From Saccharum officinarum (Eukaryota; Streptophyta; Magnoliopsida; Poales; Poaceae): a stretch of 64,000 bases of DNA. The stretch covers positions 976,407 through 1,040,406 of the forward strand of contig CM036160.1 of NCBI GenBank assembly GCA_020631735.1, written 5' to 3'. Positions 11,024-20,835 of the stretch are shown here, piece by piece (within the stretch, counting starts at the first letter, position 1; every line of letters begins with the position of its first letter). The position numbers and the translations under genes were made by a program. Below the pieces are notes generated by a model. That model ran no database searches. It saw only the letters and a list, made by a program, of their open reading frames with translations, and was not told the origin of the DNA.

Positions 11024-12925
11024 TCACGCTTTAAACCTTTCAATATTCCCTTGGGAGTCACGTTTTGTCTTATAGACCCATTTACAGCCTACTGTCTTGG
11101 CTCCTTTAGGAATAGGTTCTAAGTCCCAAACTTTGTTGGTACTCATTGACTTTATTTCATCTTTCATGGCCTCAAGCCACTTGGATGAATTATCGCTTCT
11201 CATGGCTTCTTCAAATGAAGTGGGATCACCCTCCATTTGAAATTCTTCAGTGTTATACACCTCATAATCATCAGGTATAGCTGATCTTCTAACTCTTTGG
11301 GACCTTCTCGGGGCCTCCACATTTGGCACATCTTCAGTTTGGGGCTGTTGTTGCTCCCCCTCATCTGTGGCATCAGTTTGTATAGGTTCCTGAAGGACAG
11401 GTTCCTCATCATTATTTACTGTCACCACAGGAGAACTGACAACAGGTGTTGGCACTACAGTATCTGGCACTGTTGGTGCAACAAGAACAGGTAGTTCAAA
11501 GAATGGTTCCTGAATCATCGGAGTGGGCACACATACCCGCTTCTCCTCAAGAACAATTTCTCGAGCCACCATGCTCCCCTTCATCATTTCATCCTCTAAG
11601 ATAACAGCGTGTCTCGTTTCTACAAATTTTGTGTATCTGTCTGAACAGTAGAAACGAAAACCTTTTGACTTTTCAGGATAGCCAATAAAATGGCAGCTAA
11701 CTGTTTTGGGATCTAGCTTCCCAATATTTGGGTTAAACACTTTTGCCTCAGCAGGACTCCCCCACACACGTAAGTGTTTTAGTGAGGGTTCTCTTCCTGT
11801 ACACAATTCATATGGTGTTTTGGGCACCGCTTTGCTTGGTACTCTATTTAGAATATGAATGGCGGTTTTTAACGCCTCCATCCATAGACTCAATGGCAAG
11901 TCAGAGTAACTCATCATACTACGCACCATATCCATTAAGGTACGGTTGCGCCTTTCAGCTACTCCGTTCTGCTGAGGTTCGTCCGGTGTAGAATACTGGG
12001 CTACTATGCCATTCTCCTGTAGAAACCTTGCAAAGGGTCCAGGAACTTGGCCATATGGGGTATGCCGACCGTTGTACTCTCCACCACGATCAGACCGGAC
12101 TACTTTAATCTTTAAATTATGCTGATTTTCAACTTCAGCCTTAAATATTTTATATTTATCCAACGCTTCATTTCTTTCTTTAATTGGATAAATGTAACCA
12201 TAACGGGAGTAGTCATCTGTGAATGTTATGAACGAATCAAAACCATCCATACTTTTCACAGGAAAAGGACCATAGATGTCTGTGTGAATTATCTGTAGAA
12301 TTCCTGTGCTTCGTTTAGCATCCTTTTTAATTTGCTTTGTGTATTTTCCTTTAATACATTCTCTACACTGTTCAAAGTCTGAGAACTCTAATGGAGGAAG
12401 AATATCATTCTTAACTAGTCTCTCTATTCTCCCCCTCGAAATATGGCCTAAACGATAGTGCCATAATTTTGACGACGCATCTTGAGTTCTCTTTCGTTTT
12501 CTATTCGCGTTCACAAACGAGAATACGTTATCATTCGCATCACATACGGAATTCACATTTTCATGAAGTGATAACAAATAAAGATCTTGCTTTTAAAAAG
12601 CAAGGCCAACACATTTATTATTACATAATATTTCACATTTGCCATCTCCAAAATGGCAATCAAATCCATCGTTGTCCAAACATGACACACTAATCAAGTT
12701 TCTTTGTAATGACGGAACAAATAAAACATCTCTTAACAAAAGAATGAATCCATCAGCAAGCTCTAAGGAGACATCGCCAACAGCTTCGACATCTGCTTGG
12801 ACTTTATTTGTGACTTTAACGTGCCTTTCGCTTCTTTGCGTAGTTCTCGTCGAAAGGAATCCCTGTAAAGAATTAGCAACATGAACAGTTGCTCCTGAGT
12901 CAATCCACCAAGTAGATTTCGAATA
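11024..12925 (-). pseudogene. Copia pol, protease and integrase part
   Basis: Just downstream of gag the frame reads STWWIDSGATVHVA, the aspartic protease active site. The protease region ends at a TAA at 12,593-12,595, and translation in the same frame resumes with integrase. The zinc region is [17 protein letters not shown] with a C-x2-C (QCREC), and the catalytic core contains [17 protein letters not shown] and [18 protein letters not shown] (D, D and E in order). A proline- and glutamine-rich linker and the start of RT ([12 protein letters not shown]) precede the TGA at 11,024-11,026. Integrase would insert cDNA into host DNA; two nonsense codons bracket it here. Confidence 0.93.
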
Positions 12926-13861
12926 CTATACATACAGGGATTCATTTATAAACGTAATCATGTTCTCACCTTGCTTTGCCATGATCATCTTTAGGAAATC
13001 GGGACAATCTTTCTTATAATGTCCCGTCTTCTTGCAGTGAAGACACTGATCTTTGTTCACTACAAATTTGTTCTGTTGAGTCTGATGCTGCATGGGACCC
13101 TTGCCCTTTGGCTTTGAGGGAGAGTTGACATTGACATTGAAATTCTTTCTTTTGTTATCTTTAACAAAACTAAGAGTACCACCATTGGCAGCTTTTATCC
13201 TCTCTTCCTCTTGTGCACATATCGTCATACAACGTTCTAAATCCCATTTCTCGGGCTGAATGTTGTAGTTGACAACGAAAGTGTCAAACTCTTTTGGTAA
13301 AGAAGCAAAAATCAGATGGACAAGAAACTCTTCTGTAAGAGCCAGGTCCATTGATTTTAACTTGTTCAAATGATTCATCTTTGATATGTGCTCTCTAATG
13401 CCATTGCCATGACCACCTCCAGTGTATTTTTCTGTCACCAGCTGCTTTATCAGCTGAGTAGCATATGTCTTTGAAGAGCCATAGAACTGACTCTTTATCC
13501 TTTCCAAGTATTCTGTGACAGTGTCACACTCTTGGATTGAGCCCATTATGGTAGGCTCAATTGTGTTCTTTATGACAGCAACACACTTTTTGTTGGCATT
13601 GACCCACTTTTGCTTTTGTAGGTCATATGTCATCTGTATGGGAGCAAGGTCCCTTTCTTTCTTTTGCCATTCAGCATCAGACTCACTGGCGTCCCTCACC
13701 GGTGCCACTGGTTCAGTAGGGCATGGTGTGATGACCACCCAGTCCACCTCAGCCAAGACAAAAGCGAGGTCAATTTTCTTTTTCCATTCGTTGTAGTTGT
13801 CACCTTTGAGGGGTGGAATATCTTTGATAAACCCCATCAAAGAGTAACCTCCTGTAAACAC
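12926..13861 (-). CDS. Copia gag, ending in a TAG before protease
   Basis: 311 codons. It starts near MGFIKDIPPLKGDNYNEWKK, contains the Copia gag (UBN2-like) region with FYGSSKTYATQLIKQL and FASLPKEFDTFVVNYN, and ends with a zinc knuckle CLHCKKTGHYKKDC about 30 residues from the end. It terminates at TAG (12,926-12,928), four codons upstream of the first recognisable protease residues and in the same frame. Copia elements usually encode one gag-pol polyprotein and need excess gag. This stop could be a simple mutation or could yield gag alone with occasional readthrough. Two alternative in-frame starts exist (MFTGGYSLMG and MGFIKD). Confidence 0.88.
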   Translation of the reverse strand: MFTGGYSLMGFIKDIPPLKGDNYNEWKKKIDLAFVLAEVDWVVITPCPTEPVAPVRDASESDAEWQKKERDLAPIQMTYDLQKQKWVNANKKCVAVIKNTIEPTIMGSIQECDTVTEYLERIKSQFYGSSKTYATQLIKQLVTEKYTGGGHGNGIREHISKMNHLNKLKSMDLALTEEFLVHLIFASLPKEFDTFVVNYNIQPEKWDLERCMTICAQEEERIKAANGGTLSFVKDNKRKNFNVNVNSPSKPKGKGPMQHQTQQNKFVVNKDQCLHCKKTGHYKKDCPDFLKMIMAKQGENMITFINESLYV

Positions 13862-15140
13862 AAATCATATAGAGTGAGAACATAAGTACCAAAATTAATT
13901 GCATGCTTTAATTCTAACGTTGGTCAAAATTAAAACATACAAAAATGTCCTTTTTACACTAATTTTAGATCACCGTTGGGCAGAAATAGAATTAATGCAT
14001 GACAAAACCACATAATAACATCATAATACTGCTATTAATCAACGTTGGTCAGAATAATAACAATATTATAATCATGTCAAAACATATCCATTTTTTAAAA
14101 TTAAATTGTCCCGTTGGTTCGAATTTAATAATGAAATTAACAACATCAAGTACGCAGCGGAAACACTTTTAACATTCTCATAATATTTTCCAGAAGCACT
14201 TTAATCACTTTACTGTTGTTTAAACAAATAATATCGTTGGATAAAATTTGCACAGAAATTTGCATCAAATTTGAATCGAAAATGATCAAAATATGCATCA
14301 AGATTTGCTTCTGGAAAATATATAAAAAAAATCAAAAGAACTCCAGCTTTAGGCCATTTCGGCCTAGTAGCTCCCGCGGCCCAGCAACGCGCGTCGCGCA
14401 CGCTTGGCGCAGCAGCAGCGGCCCAGCTCACATGCCGGCCTAGCTTGCTTGCTCAGTCGGCGAGGCAGCCGCGCCCAGGCCGCAACCTGGGCCTGGGCTG
14501 GCAATTTGGCCCCCGCGCTTGCCCGCCTAGGCTGTAAACCGGTCCGGTGAACCGTGGCCGTCGATCGGCGTTGCCCTTGATCCAACGGCCACGCGCGCAG
14601 TTTGGGGCATCAAAACCCGAAGCCGTCCGCCCTTCCCTGAACCCTAGCTCATTCTATTCTTTCTCCCCATTCTTCTTGCCTGCGCCCACTGAACCGAGAG
14701 CGGCAACGCACCACCCATGGCGGCCGGAGGGAAGAGACGGCGCCGCCGCGGGCCCCCTCACCGGTGCGCGTGCTCGCCTATGGCTGAGCATGCTGCCGTC
14801 GAGCGGCCGCGCGGTGGTGCCTTGTACTCATGTCCGCGCGGTGCGGCGATCTGTTCGTCCTGCTCGCCGATGAGCGGCGGTGCAGGTGGGTTCTTTTCCG
14901 CGCGATGGCGGTCGCGACGGCGGGAAAGGATCTAGGTAGGAATTCCACTTCTCCGTCCTTTTTCTCAGGGTTAGAGTTGTAGTTGAGTTCTTTGATCCGA
15001 TTCAAAATCGGATCCCTTTTTCTTCTGTTGTCTTTTCTTTTTAATGTTCAACTTTCCCCGATCTAGATCTACTATGTTAGGTACCGAACCGGTGTTATGC
15101 ATTTCTTTTCCCCAAACTGGATCTACACCTAGATCCAGTC
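13862..15140 (-). other. Copia untranslated leader between primer site and gag
   Basis: About 1.28 kb without an element gene. The gag-proximal 380 bases are AT-rich and hold five CGTTGG motifs (13,918; 13,974; 14,043; 14,112; 14,235), each opening a loosely similar AT-rich block. The part at 14,340-14,960 is strongly GC-rich. Read on the opposite (plus) strand it resembles a plant gene start, with an AACCCTAGCTC-type leader and ATGGCGGCCGGAGGGAAG at about 14,717. Whether that is captured host sequence is unproven. Confidence 0.6.
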
Positions 15141-15151
15141 CTCCGATACCA
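15141..15151 (-). promoter_or_regulatory. Copia primer-binding site (initiator tRNA-Met)
   Basis: Minus strand TGGTATCGGAG, one base from the 5' LTR. The usual plant Copia site is TGGTATCAGAG; one base differs. Confidence 0.88.
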
Positions 15152-15152
15152 T

Positions 15153-15641
15153 TGTTAGCTATATAGCACCATTAGGACATAGATCCAGTGGGGTAGAACC
15201 TTTATCATTTCGGGTATGAATAACAAAACCTAGTATGAGATCTACTAGAACCGTGAGAGAGGAAGATGGAGAGAAAGGAGTGAGGTGGTGCAAACCATCT
15301 GTGGGAACGGGTGCGGTGGAGTTCGATCCGGAGGCGGCCATCTCGTTCGTTGGTGATGCTCTGCTCACTGGCAGCGACGGTCGGAGGAGGGGAGCGCGGT
15401 GCAGTGACGGCGGCGGTGCTTCCCGTCGCTCACAGCGCGACCCTCGAGATCGGTTAGGGTTGTAGGTGGGGAAAGGCGGCTCAGGTGAACCTCGTGACTC
15501 GAGCCCCAGCTCCCCACCTCCTTTATATAGCGCTACGCGACGGGGGCCCACCACCATTGTTGGGCTGGGCGCCCCCGATCAGGGCGCGGATCAAAGGCCT
15601 AATGAGCCGTTGTGCTCATTAGAGGAGAGATCAACCTAACA
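15153..15641 (-). repeat. Copia 5' LTR (right copy)
   Basis: 489 bp, TGTTAG...CTAACA, about 98% identical to the left LTR. On the minus strand it carries a TATATAAAG TATA box (plus about 15,522-15,531) suited to drive transcription toward gag. Confidence 0.95.
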
Positions 15642-15646
15642 GCGGT

Positions 15647-15899
15647 CACCATTATGTTGTTACATGAAAAACCAAATACATTGTAGTCATAGTATGTTTG
15701 TAATGAGCGGTATCAAAGTTCTTGACCAATAATATATAAATAGTTCATAGCCTTTTGACAGTATATACTAGCAAAAATGTTTGTGCGTTGCAACGAGACA
15801 CATGACACAGCATGGAGATTCAGACGATCCACAGGCTGAGCAATGCCAACCTTGCCGCACGTGCGCATCGGATGCTCGTGCGCATCTGATGCGCATTGT
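15647..15899. other. Flank between Copia 1 and the older Copia fragment
   Basis: AT-rich sequence, then TTTGTGCGTTGCAACGAGAC (about 15,780), a tract I have seen in grass repeats but cannot classify here. No gene recognised. Confidence 0.4.
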
Positions 15900-16506
15900 T
15901 GATCGGTGGGATGATGACCGGTCAGGTGGAGGCGGTGTGGCCAGTGCCACTGGCAGCAATCTGGGCGCAAGCCGCAGGGGCAGCGGTACCGGCACCATGG
16001 GGTGGCGCCATCGAGGACGAGGCATGGTCGTTGGTGACGGGAACCACGACTTGGGGCAGGGTGGTGGTGGTGTGGTCAGTTCTACTGGCAGCAACCTAGG
16101 ACAAAGTGTCTGCAGCGGCAGCAGAACTAGACGCAGCTGGGGCGCCCGAGGAGCCAGCACCCGGCGTAATGGCACTGCCCGGGCCAGAGCTGAGCTTGAT
16201 GGCGGGTGCGTGCTGCGTGGGCGCAAAAGCAGGAGAGGTAGGCGCGTGTCCATGGGCGTCAGGTGCTGGCGCAGGTGAGTGGACGCCAGGTGCTGGTGCG
16301 TGGGCACTATGCGCACCATGGCGAGCCTGAAGCAGCAGCGGAGGAACCTACAACCACAGCACTAGGCCCAACGGGCAAAGTGGAAACATCAACATCGTCC
16401 AAAAATTTCAAGCTAGTAGGGTCCAATGGCGAGGTCGACATCTCGACAAAGGAAAATATGGATTCATTAAATACGACATGACGAGAAATAATGATCCTGT
16501 TAGAAT
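15900..16506 (-). pseudogene. Older Copia fragment, part downstream of integrase
   Basis: Minus-strand sequence beginning at 16,506 reads NRIIISRHVVFNESIFSF, the conserved Copia block just after integrase, followed by a proline- and serine-rich linker (to about 15,900). The RT and RNase H expected next are absent, so this element is truncated. The other part lies at 25,512-27,742, on the far side of the CACTA transposon. Confidence 0.8.
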
Positions 16507-16770
16507 CACTACAAGAATTTTGATTTTTATGACAAAAGTCCTTATGACGAGGACAAATATCGTTATATATTGTAACATAATATGACAATAAAATACGTGT
16601 CGTCATAATTTCATGAGCCCTTGAACTATTTATGACGATGCTCTTCATTTTGTCACATAAAGATGACGAGTATCGTCACAACATGTCAGCCAGGAGTAGC
16701 CGATCGACGGTTATGTTTTTATGACGACATGAAGTGGTTTTGTGTGACCCTTTTTTGCTTCAATACTTGT
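16507..16770 (+). repeat. CACTA left subterminal repeat region
   Basis: Repeated TATGAC(G/A), GTCGTCATA, GTCACA and TGACGA motifs in both orientations within about 260 bases of the terminus. In En/Spm, TNPA binds short subterminal repeats to bring the ends together; these motifs are the obvious candidates here (inference). Confidence 0.75.
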
Positions 16771-17343
16771 TAATTCTAACATGATGGTCCCCAACATCAT
16801 TATTTTAGTGTTGGTCTTAAAAAATAAAAATCATGAATATATGCGTCCAACAGAGTGGACTTGGCCATTTCGAATCATTCCCCAAAATCCCCCACTCCCA
16901 CATGGCGGCGAGCGGTGTCTGGGCCGCGGGCAGTGTCCGGGCGAGCGGAGCGCGGCTGGACTGAGCGCGGCTACCGGCGGTGGGTGGGCCGGTGTAGCGT
17001 GGCAGGCGGGCAGGTGGACCTCGACGGGCGGCCTAGTGGAGCGCGGCGGGTGGCGGATCTCGGCGGGAGGATAGGGCTGACTGTGGTGGTCGAGCACCGG
17101 CATGCTGGCGTAGTGGAGCTCGGTTGGCCAGCGTACCACGCGCGGCGGGCTGACGGGCTGAGCGCGGTGGGCGGGTGAGCTCGGTGGGCGGGGTGAGCTC
17201 GGCGTTCGGGCGGCCTCTGGGCGAGCGTCGGTCGGGGTGGAGCACGACCACCGTTGTGCTGCCTTTAGGCAGAGCTAGCTCCCCCTCTCCCTAGCTGACG
17301 GCGCTGGACGCTTCGTGGTGACTGCTCCGGCGACGACGGCGCC

Positions 17344-17968
17344 ATGTCAAAGTGGGGAAGCTCGACTAGTCAATCGGGGGCTATTGGAGCGTCCAGGATG
17401 GTTGAGCGCCATCTGGAGCCAAGCTCAAGGTGGGAGCTAGAGCCGTATCCCCTTGGTAAGGAGACCGGGCTCCCTTTGATCCCATGTCCTAACTGTGGCA
17501 AGGCGAGGGTGATAGAGAGGTGGTCAGGGAAGGACACGACCGAGAACTACCTGCGTGTGTTCTTCAAATGTCCGTGGAACTCAGTGAGCATCCTCTTGTA
17601 TGATTTGAGTTGAGAAGTTCTTCATCCCTGTGCATCCAGGTAGGTTAATAGAATTATTTTTTTCATTGTTGTAGTTTCCTAAGCTTTGTGGGTTCTATAA
17701 ATTCCAAAGGCAGTATTTGGATAAGCTGGAGGAGCTTGGCATTATCGCAATCCAGAAATTCCCACTGGCAGTGGACATTGGTGAAGTTGAAGAGGTAGCA
17801 GATGCATCATCTGGGAGAATGGTCATGAATATGCAGGCTGGTGAACAGAAGAAGGGAAAGATTGAGGCCAAGTTGGAGGATCTGATGTGGAAGTTCAACC
17901 TTATGCTTTTTGTTTTAGCAGTTGGTCTTGGCTGTATGTTGATGTATGTTGCAGGCAGACTGAAGTAG
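17344..17968 (+). CDS. zf-GRF domain protein with C-terminal membrane segment (CACTA passenger gene)
   Basis: Two exons: 17,344-17,583 and 17,675-17,968, with a GT donor at 17,584, an AG acceptor at 17,673-17,674 and phase 0; predicted length 177 aa. The join completes a GRF-type zinc finger that neither exon has alone: exon 1 gives CPNCGKARVIERWSGKD and FFKCPWN, exon 2 supplies the fourth cysteine in CGFYKFQRQY. An acidic/charged stretch (EEVADASSGRM... EAKLEDLMWKF) is followed by a single hydrophobic segment, LMLFVLAVGLGCMLMYVAG, at the C-terminus. Similar small GRF-finger/TM proteins are common in grass transposons. No stop or frameshift is seen. Function unknown; zf-GRF modules in other proteins bind single-stranded nucleic acid. 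Confidence 0.75.
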
Positions 17969-18528
17969 AAGTTCACTGCATAATGTATTTTAGTCTTTGT
18001 AGGTTATGGTTGCAGTGTAGTTTGACTTTTGTAATGTATGAACAATCTGGTGCTTTTTTAAGCAATGCAATCTGGTGCTTTTTCAAGCAATGTGTGAAGA
18101 ACATGTTGTATTGAACCTGTTCTACTGGATGCATGTATTTCTGATGACAGGGTGTGCATGGATATGTAACCTGTGCATTTCTGATGAAAAGCAAAGAAAT
18201 AGAATGGTGCATTCAGCAAACTTGTGTGTGATGAAATTTTGGCAGAATGTATGTTACTTCCAGCCAATGCATTTTGTGACAAATTATGTACATTCCATGA
18301 CAGATTCTAGGCATTACATGACATTATCATGTGTCATGAAAACATGAATTCTGGGCATTGTAACTTCCATCACACATCAAGTATCCAGTCAAAACTAAAT
18401 CATTGCATATAAGGTCTTACAATTTCACAATTCAGATACAAATGTGGTAGCATAATTCAAATACAATGAAATCACTAACAGGAAGTTCAAGGTTCACAAA
18501 TCTCCACAAAATGCAAAGGTCAGTCATC

Positions 18529-19011
18529 ATCACTGTCTTCTCCTGAAGAATTGCCTTCTTCTAGACTATGGTACTCAAGCTAGGTTTTATCTTTATCTTC
18601 ATCATCGTCGTCTGCTTCATCACCTTGAGCTATATGTTTTTGTCGACGGATGCTCTCGACAAGGTCCCTACTAATAGGGCTGCCTGGTTCATTATCCATG
18701 TGCAACAAATCCATATCTGGATGAATGTCTCCCACTGCACCATCTCTCGCTGAAATATGCTCCTCTTGGTATGCCTCCTGACATCTCATTTGTACTTGTT
18801 CATGTATTGGTTGGTTTGTGTCAGACTCTTGAACATCAAATATATGTCGGTGGCCAAATTCTTGTACCACTCGCCAACATGGACACTTGATCTTCTCATC
18901 AGCACTATATCTAGCTCTCACATGTTCCATGAATTGCTCAACACCAGACACAAAGGCTGGCGAAAATGGCTCACTGTTATAAATCCAGCTTCTATCCATC
19001 TTGACCTGCAT
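18529..19011 (-). pseudogene. TNPD-type transposase N-terminal (Transpos_assoc) fragment with acidic tail
   Basis: The minus-strand frame opens MQVKMDRSWIY, then GVEQFMEHVRARYSADEKIKCPC, which is the Transpos_assoc domain that starts CACTA TNPD proteins (DRSWMY... GV..F... I.CPC). The last expected cysteine of the CPCxxC pattern is replaced (CPCWRV). After about 95 residues it becomes acidic (GDEADDDDEDKDK), hits a TAG at 18,580, and continues in frame with LEYHSLEEGNSSGEDSDDD to a second stop near 18,529. The DDE catalytic core is wholly absent. It may be an internally deleted TNPD or a small regulator; dead is the simpler reading. Confidence 0.65.
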
Positions 19012-19559
19012 AAATTTAGGTGCTAGCTGCCAGCTGGGTTTGGCCGGCGAGGCAGCAACTCGCAGCTTGCGTGCCCGGCGATGTAGCAGCTACGGTGGTC
19101 GGAGATGCTACAACAGCTAGCCTGGCCGCCTAGGCTCCATCTCGGGTTGTCGTAGATGCACCTGCTCGATCTGGCCGGATGAGGGGAGGGGCGGCAGCTG
19201 CAGGTGAGGAGAGGGCCGGCGAGGCTGCTGATTAGAGGGGGGAGGGGGCGGCGTGGCAGTAGGTGGGGGTCACCAGCGAGGCTGGGCGGCGGGGTGGCCA
19301 GCCATAGTGGCCGAGCAGGCACACTGAGCTGCTGCATGTGCTCACTTGTTTTTAAAAACCTATGGAGCACAAGTGAAGTACCCCTTGTATATATGACATG
19401 TGGCCCATATGCTGTTTAGGCTTGAGTGCCAAGTGGTCCAGCGTTTCAATGACATGTGGGCCCAGATGTTCATTAGTCGTTCTTGCTCCTAGTCTAGTGA
19501 AAAGGCACATTTATTTTTTTAATCTATAGGACAATCTTGTAACAAGTTTTTCTCCTACA

Positions 19560-20165
19560 TACTATCTCCAAATCTTATAGTTTTTTTCCTAAAAAATTCA
19601 AAAATCATGATCTATCAAATTGTTGTGTTCATTTTGGTCATATTTTCATGTTATAAAGTTTGCACAATTCAAATGTTGATTTTTTGAAAAAATACAACTT
19701 CAAACCAGAATTTGAAACTCGAAATGATTTCAGGTAGAAAAGTGATGAATACGAGAGTTGTACGAATCATCAAGACCAACAATTCTTATTTGGGCCATTT
19801 GCCCATCCGACAAAGTGATAGTAAAATAGTTCACAAATTTGACAATCTCTCTTATAGTTTCATGAACTCTAAGTCATATATGTAATTTTCGTGAACAAAG
19901 TTACTGTCACTTTGTCAGATGAACAAGTGACCAAAATAAAAAGTGTACATATTCATGAGATGTGCAATCTTTGTATTCATCACTTTTTAGTTTGAAAGTA
20001 TTTAGTACCCCAAAGTTTAGTTTGAAATTCTATTATTTTAAAATTCAAATTTCAAACTATCAAAAAAATGTCAAATGAAAGAACAACCGTAACCAAAATG
20101 GTACATCTCGATCAGGTGTACAACTCTGTTTTAGACATCGTTTCCATTTTCAATCGTTTACTAGC
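19560..20165. repeat. Inverted repeat inside the CACTA
   Basis: The left arm (about 19,560-19,835) and right arm (about 19,895-20,165) are diverged reverse complements. The clearest match is AAGTGATGAATAC near 19,740 against its complement near 19,985, continuing through the GACAAAGTGA block on both sides. The loop is only about 60 bases. It may be a nested foldback MITE. No target duplication identified. Confidence 0.6.
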
Positions 20166-20399
20166 CCAAAAATCCAATTGAAGTCCTAATGACTAAAAGG
20201 GTCACTTACATGTGGACCCACTACACCTGGACCAAGCTCATCCCAGCCAACGACCTGCCACCGACAAGTCGGGCCCACCGCGTCAGCCCAAATTTTCATG
20301 GCCGCACCCGCTCTCTCCCGCGTTGTCCCGCTCGCCGACACCTAGGACCCACCCAAACCCCCACATCGCCTTATCCCCTTGCCCATCGGACTTAGGGAA

Positions 20400-20835
20400 A
20401 AATCTCCAATCTCCGTCCGCCTCCACCACCACGCCTCTACCCCGCCCACCTCCGCACCGCCACTACCCCACCCGCCTCCACACCGCCCGCTGCCACCACC
20501 ACCTCGCCTCCACCCCGCCCGCATCCGCACCGCCACCACCACCCCGCCTCCACCCCGCTGGCCTCCGCACCGCCTCCGCACCATCCCACCGCCACCAGCA
20601 CCCTGCCGGCACACCGCCCACCTCCGCACCGCCACCACCACCTCGCCTCCACCCTGCCCGCCTCCGTACCGCCCGCTGCCACCACCACCTCGCCTCCACC
20701 CCGCCCGCCTCCACCCCGCCCGCCTCCGCACCACCACCACCACCCCCGCCGGCCTCGCACCGCCTCCGCACCATCCCGCCGCCACCAGCACCCCACCGGC
20801 ACACCGCCCGCCACCGCACCATCACGCCGCAGACC
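20400..20835 (+). repeat. C-rich minisatellite, possible 5' leader of the TNPA-like gene
   Basis: Plus strand is dominated by CCGCCTCCGCACCGCCACCA-type units with few Gs. A block starting CGCCTCCGCACCATCCC recurs about 190 bases apart (about 20,572 and 20,763), suggesting a higher-order repeat. It lies upstream of the TNPA-like exons. A GTGAGC donor-like site occurs at about 21,042, consistent with a 5' leader exon, but this is inference. Long open frames here on both strands are compositional. Confidence 0.6.

Larger units (their letters stand above)
8972..15641 (-). mobile_element. Full-length Ty1/Copia LTR retrotransposon
   Basis: Both LTRs are 489 bp, begin TGTTAG and end CTAACA, and differ at only eight substitutions and two single-base indels that I could count. 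The flanks carry the same five bases, GCGGT (8,967-8,971 and 15,642-15,646), a perfect target duplication. On the minus strand the 5' LTR is the right one. It is followed after one base by TGGTATCGGAG (primer site for initiator tRNA-Met, one mismatch to the usual TGGTATCAGAG). The polypurine tract CAAGGGGGAGAA abuts the other LTR. Gag, protease, integrase, RT and RNase H follow in Copia order. The roughly 2% LTR divergence suggests a young insertion (inference). Lineage within Copia not assigned. Confidence 0.97.

Noticed and set aside
15768..16319. Plus- and minus-strand frames of 165-183 codons
   Set aside because: The minus frame is the degraded Copia linker running into unrelated sequence; the plus frame is its shadow. 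Neither is a separate gene.
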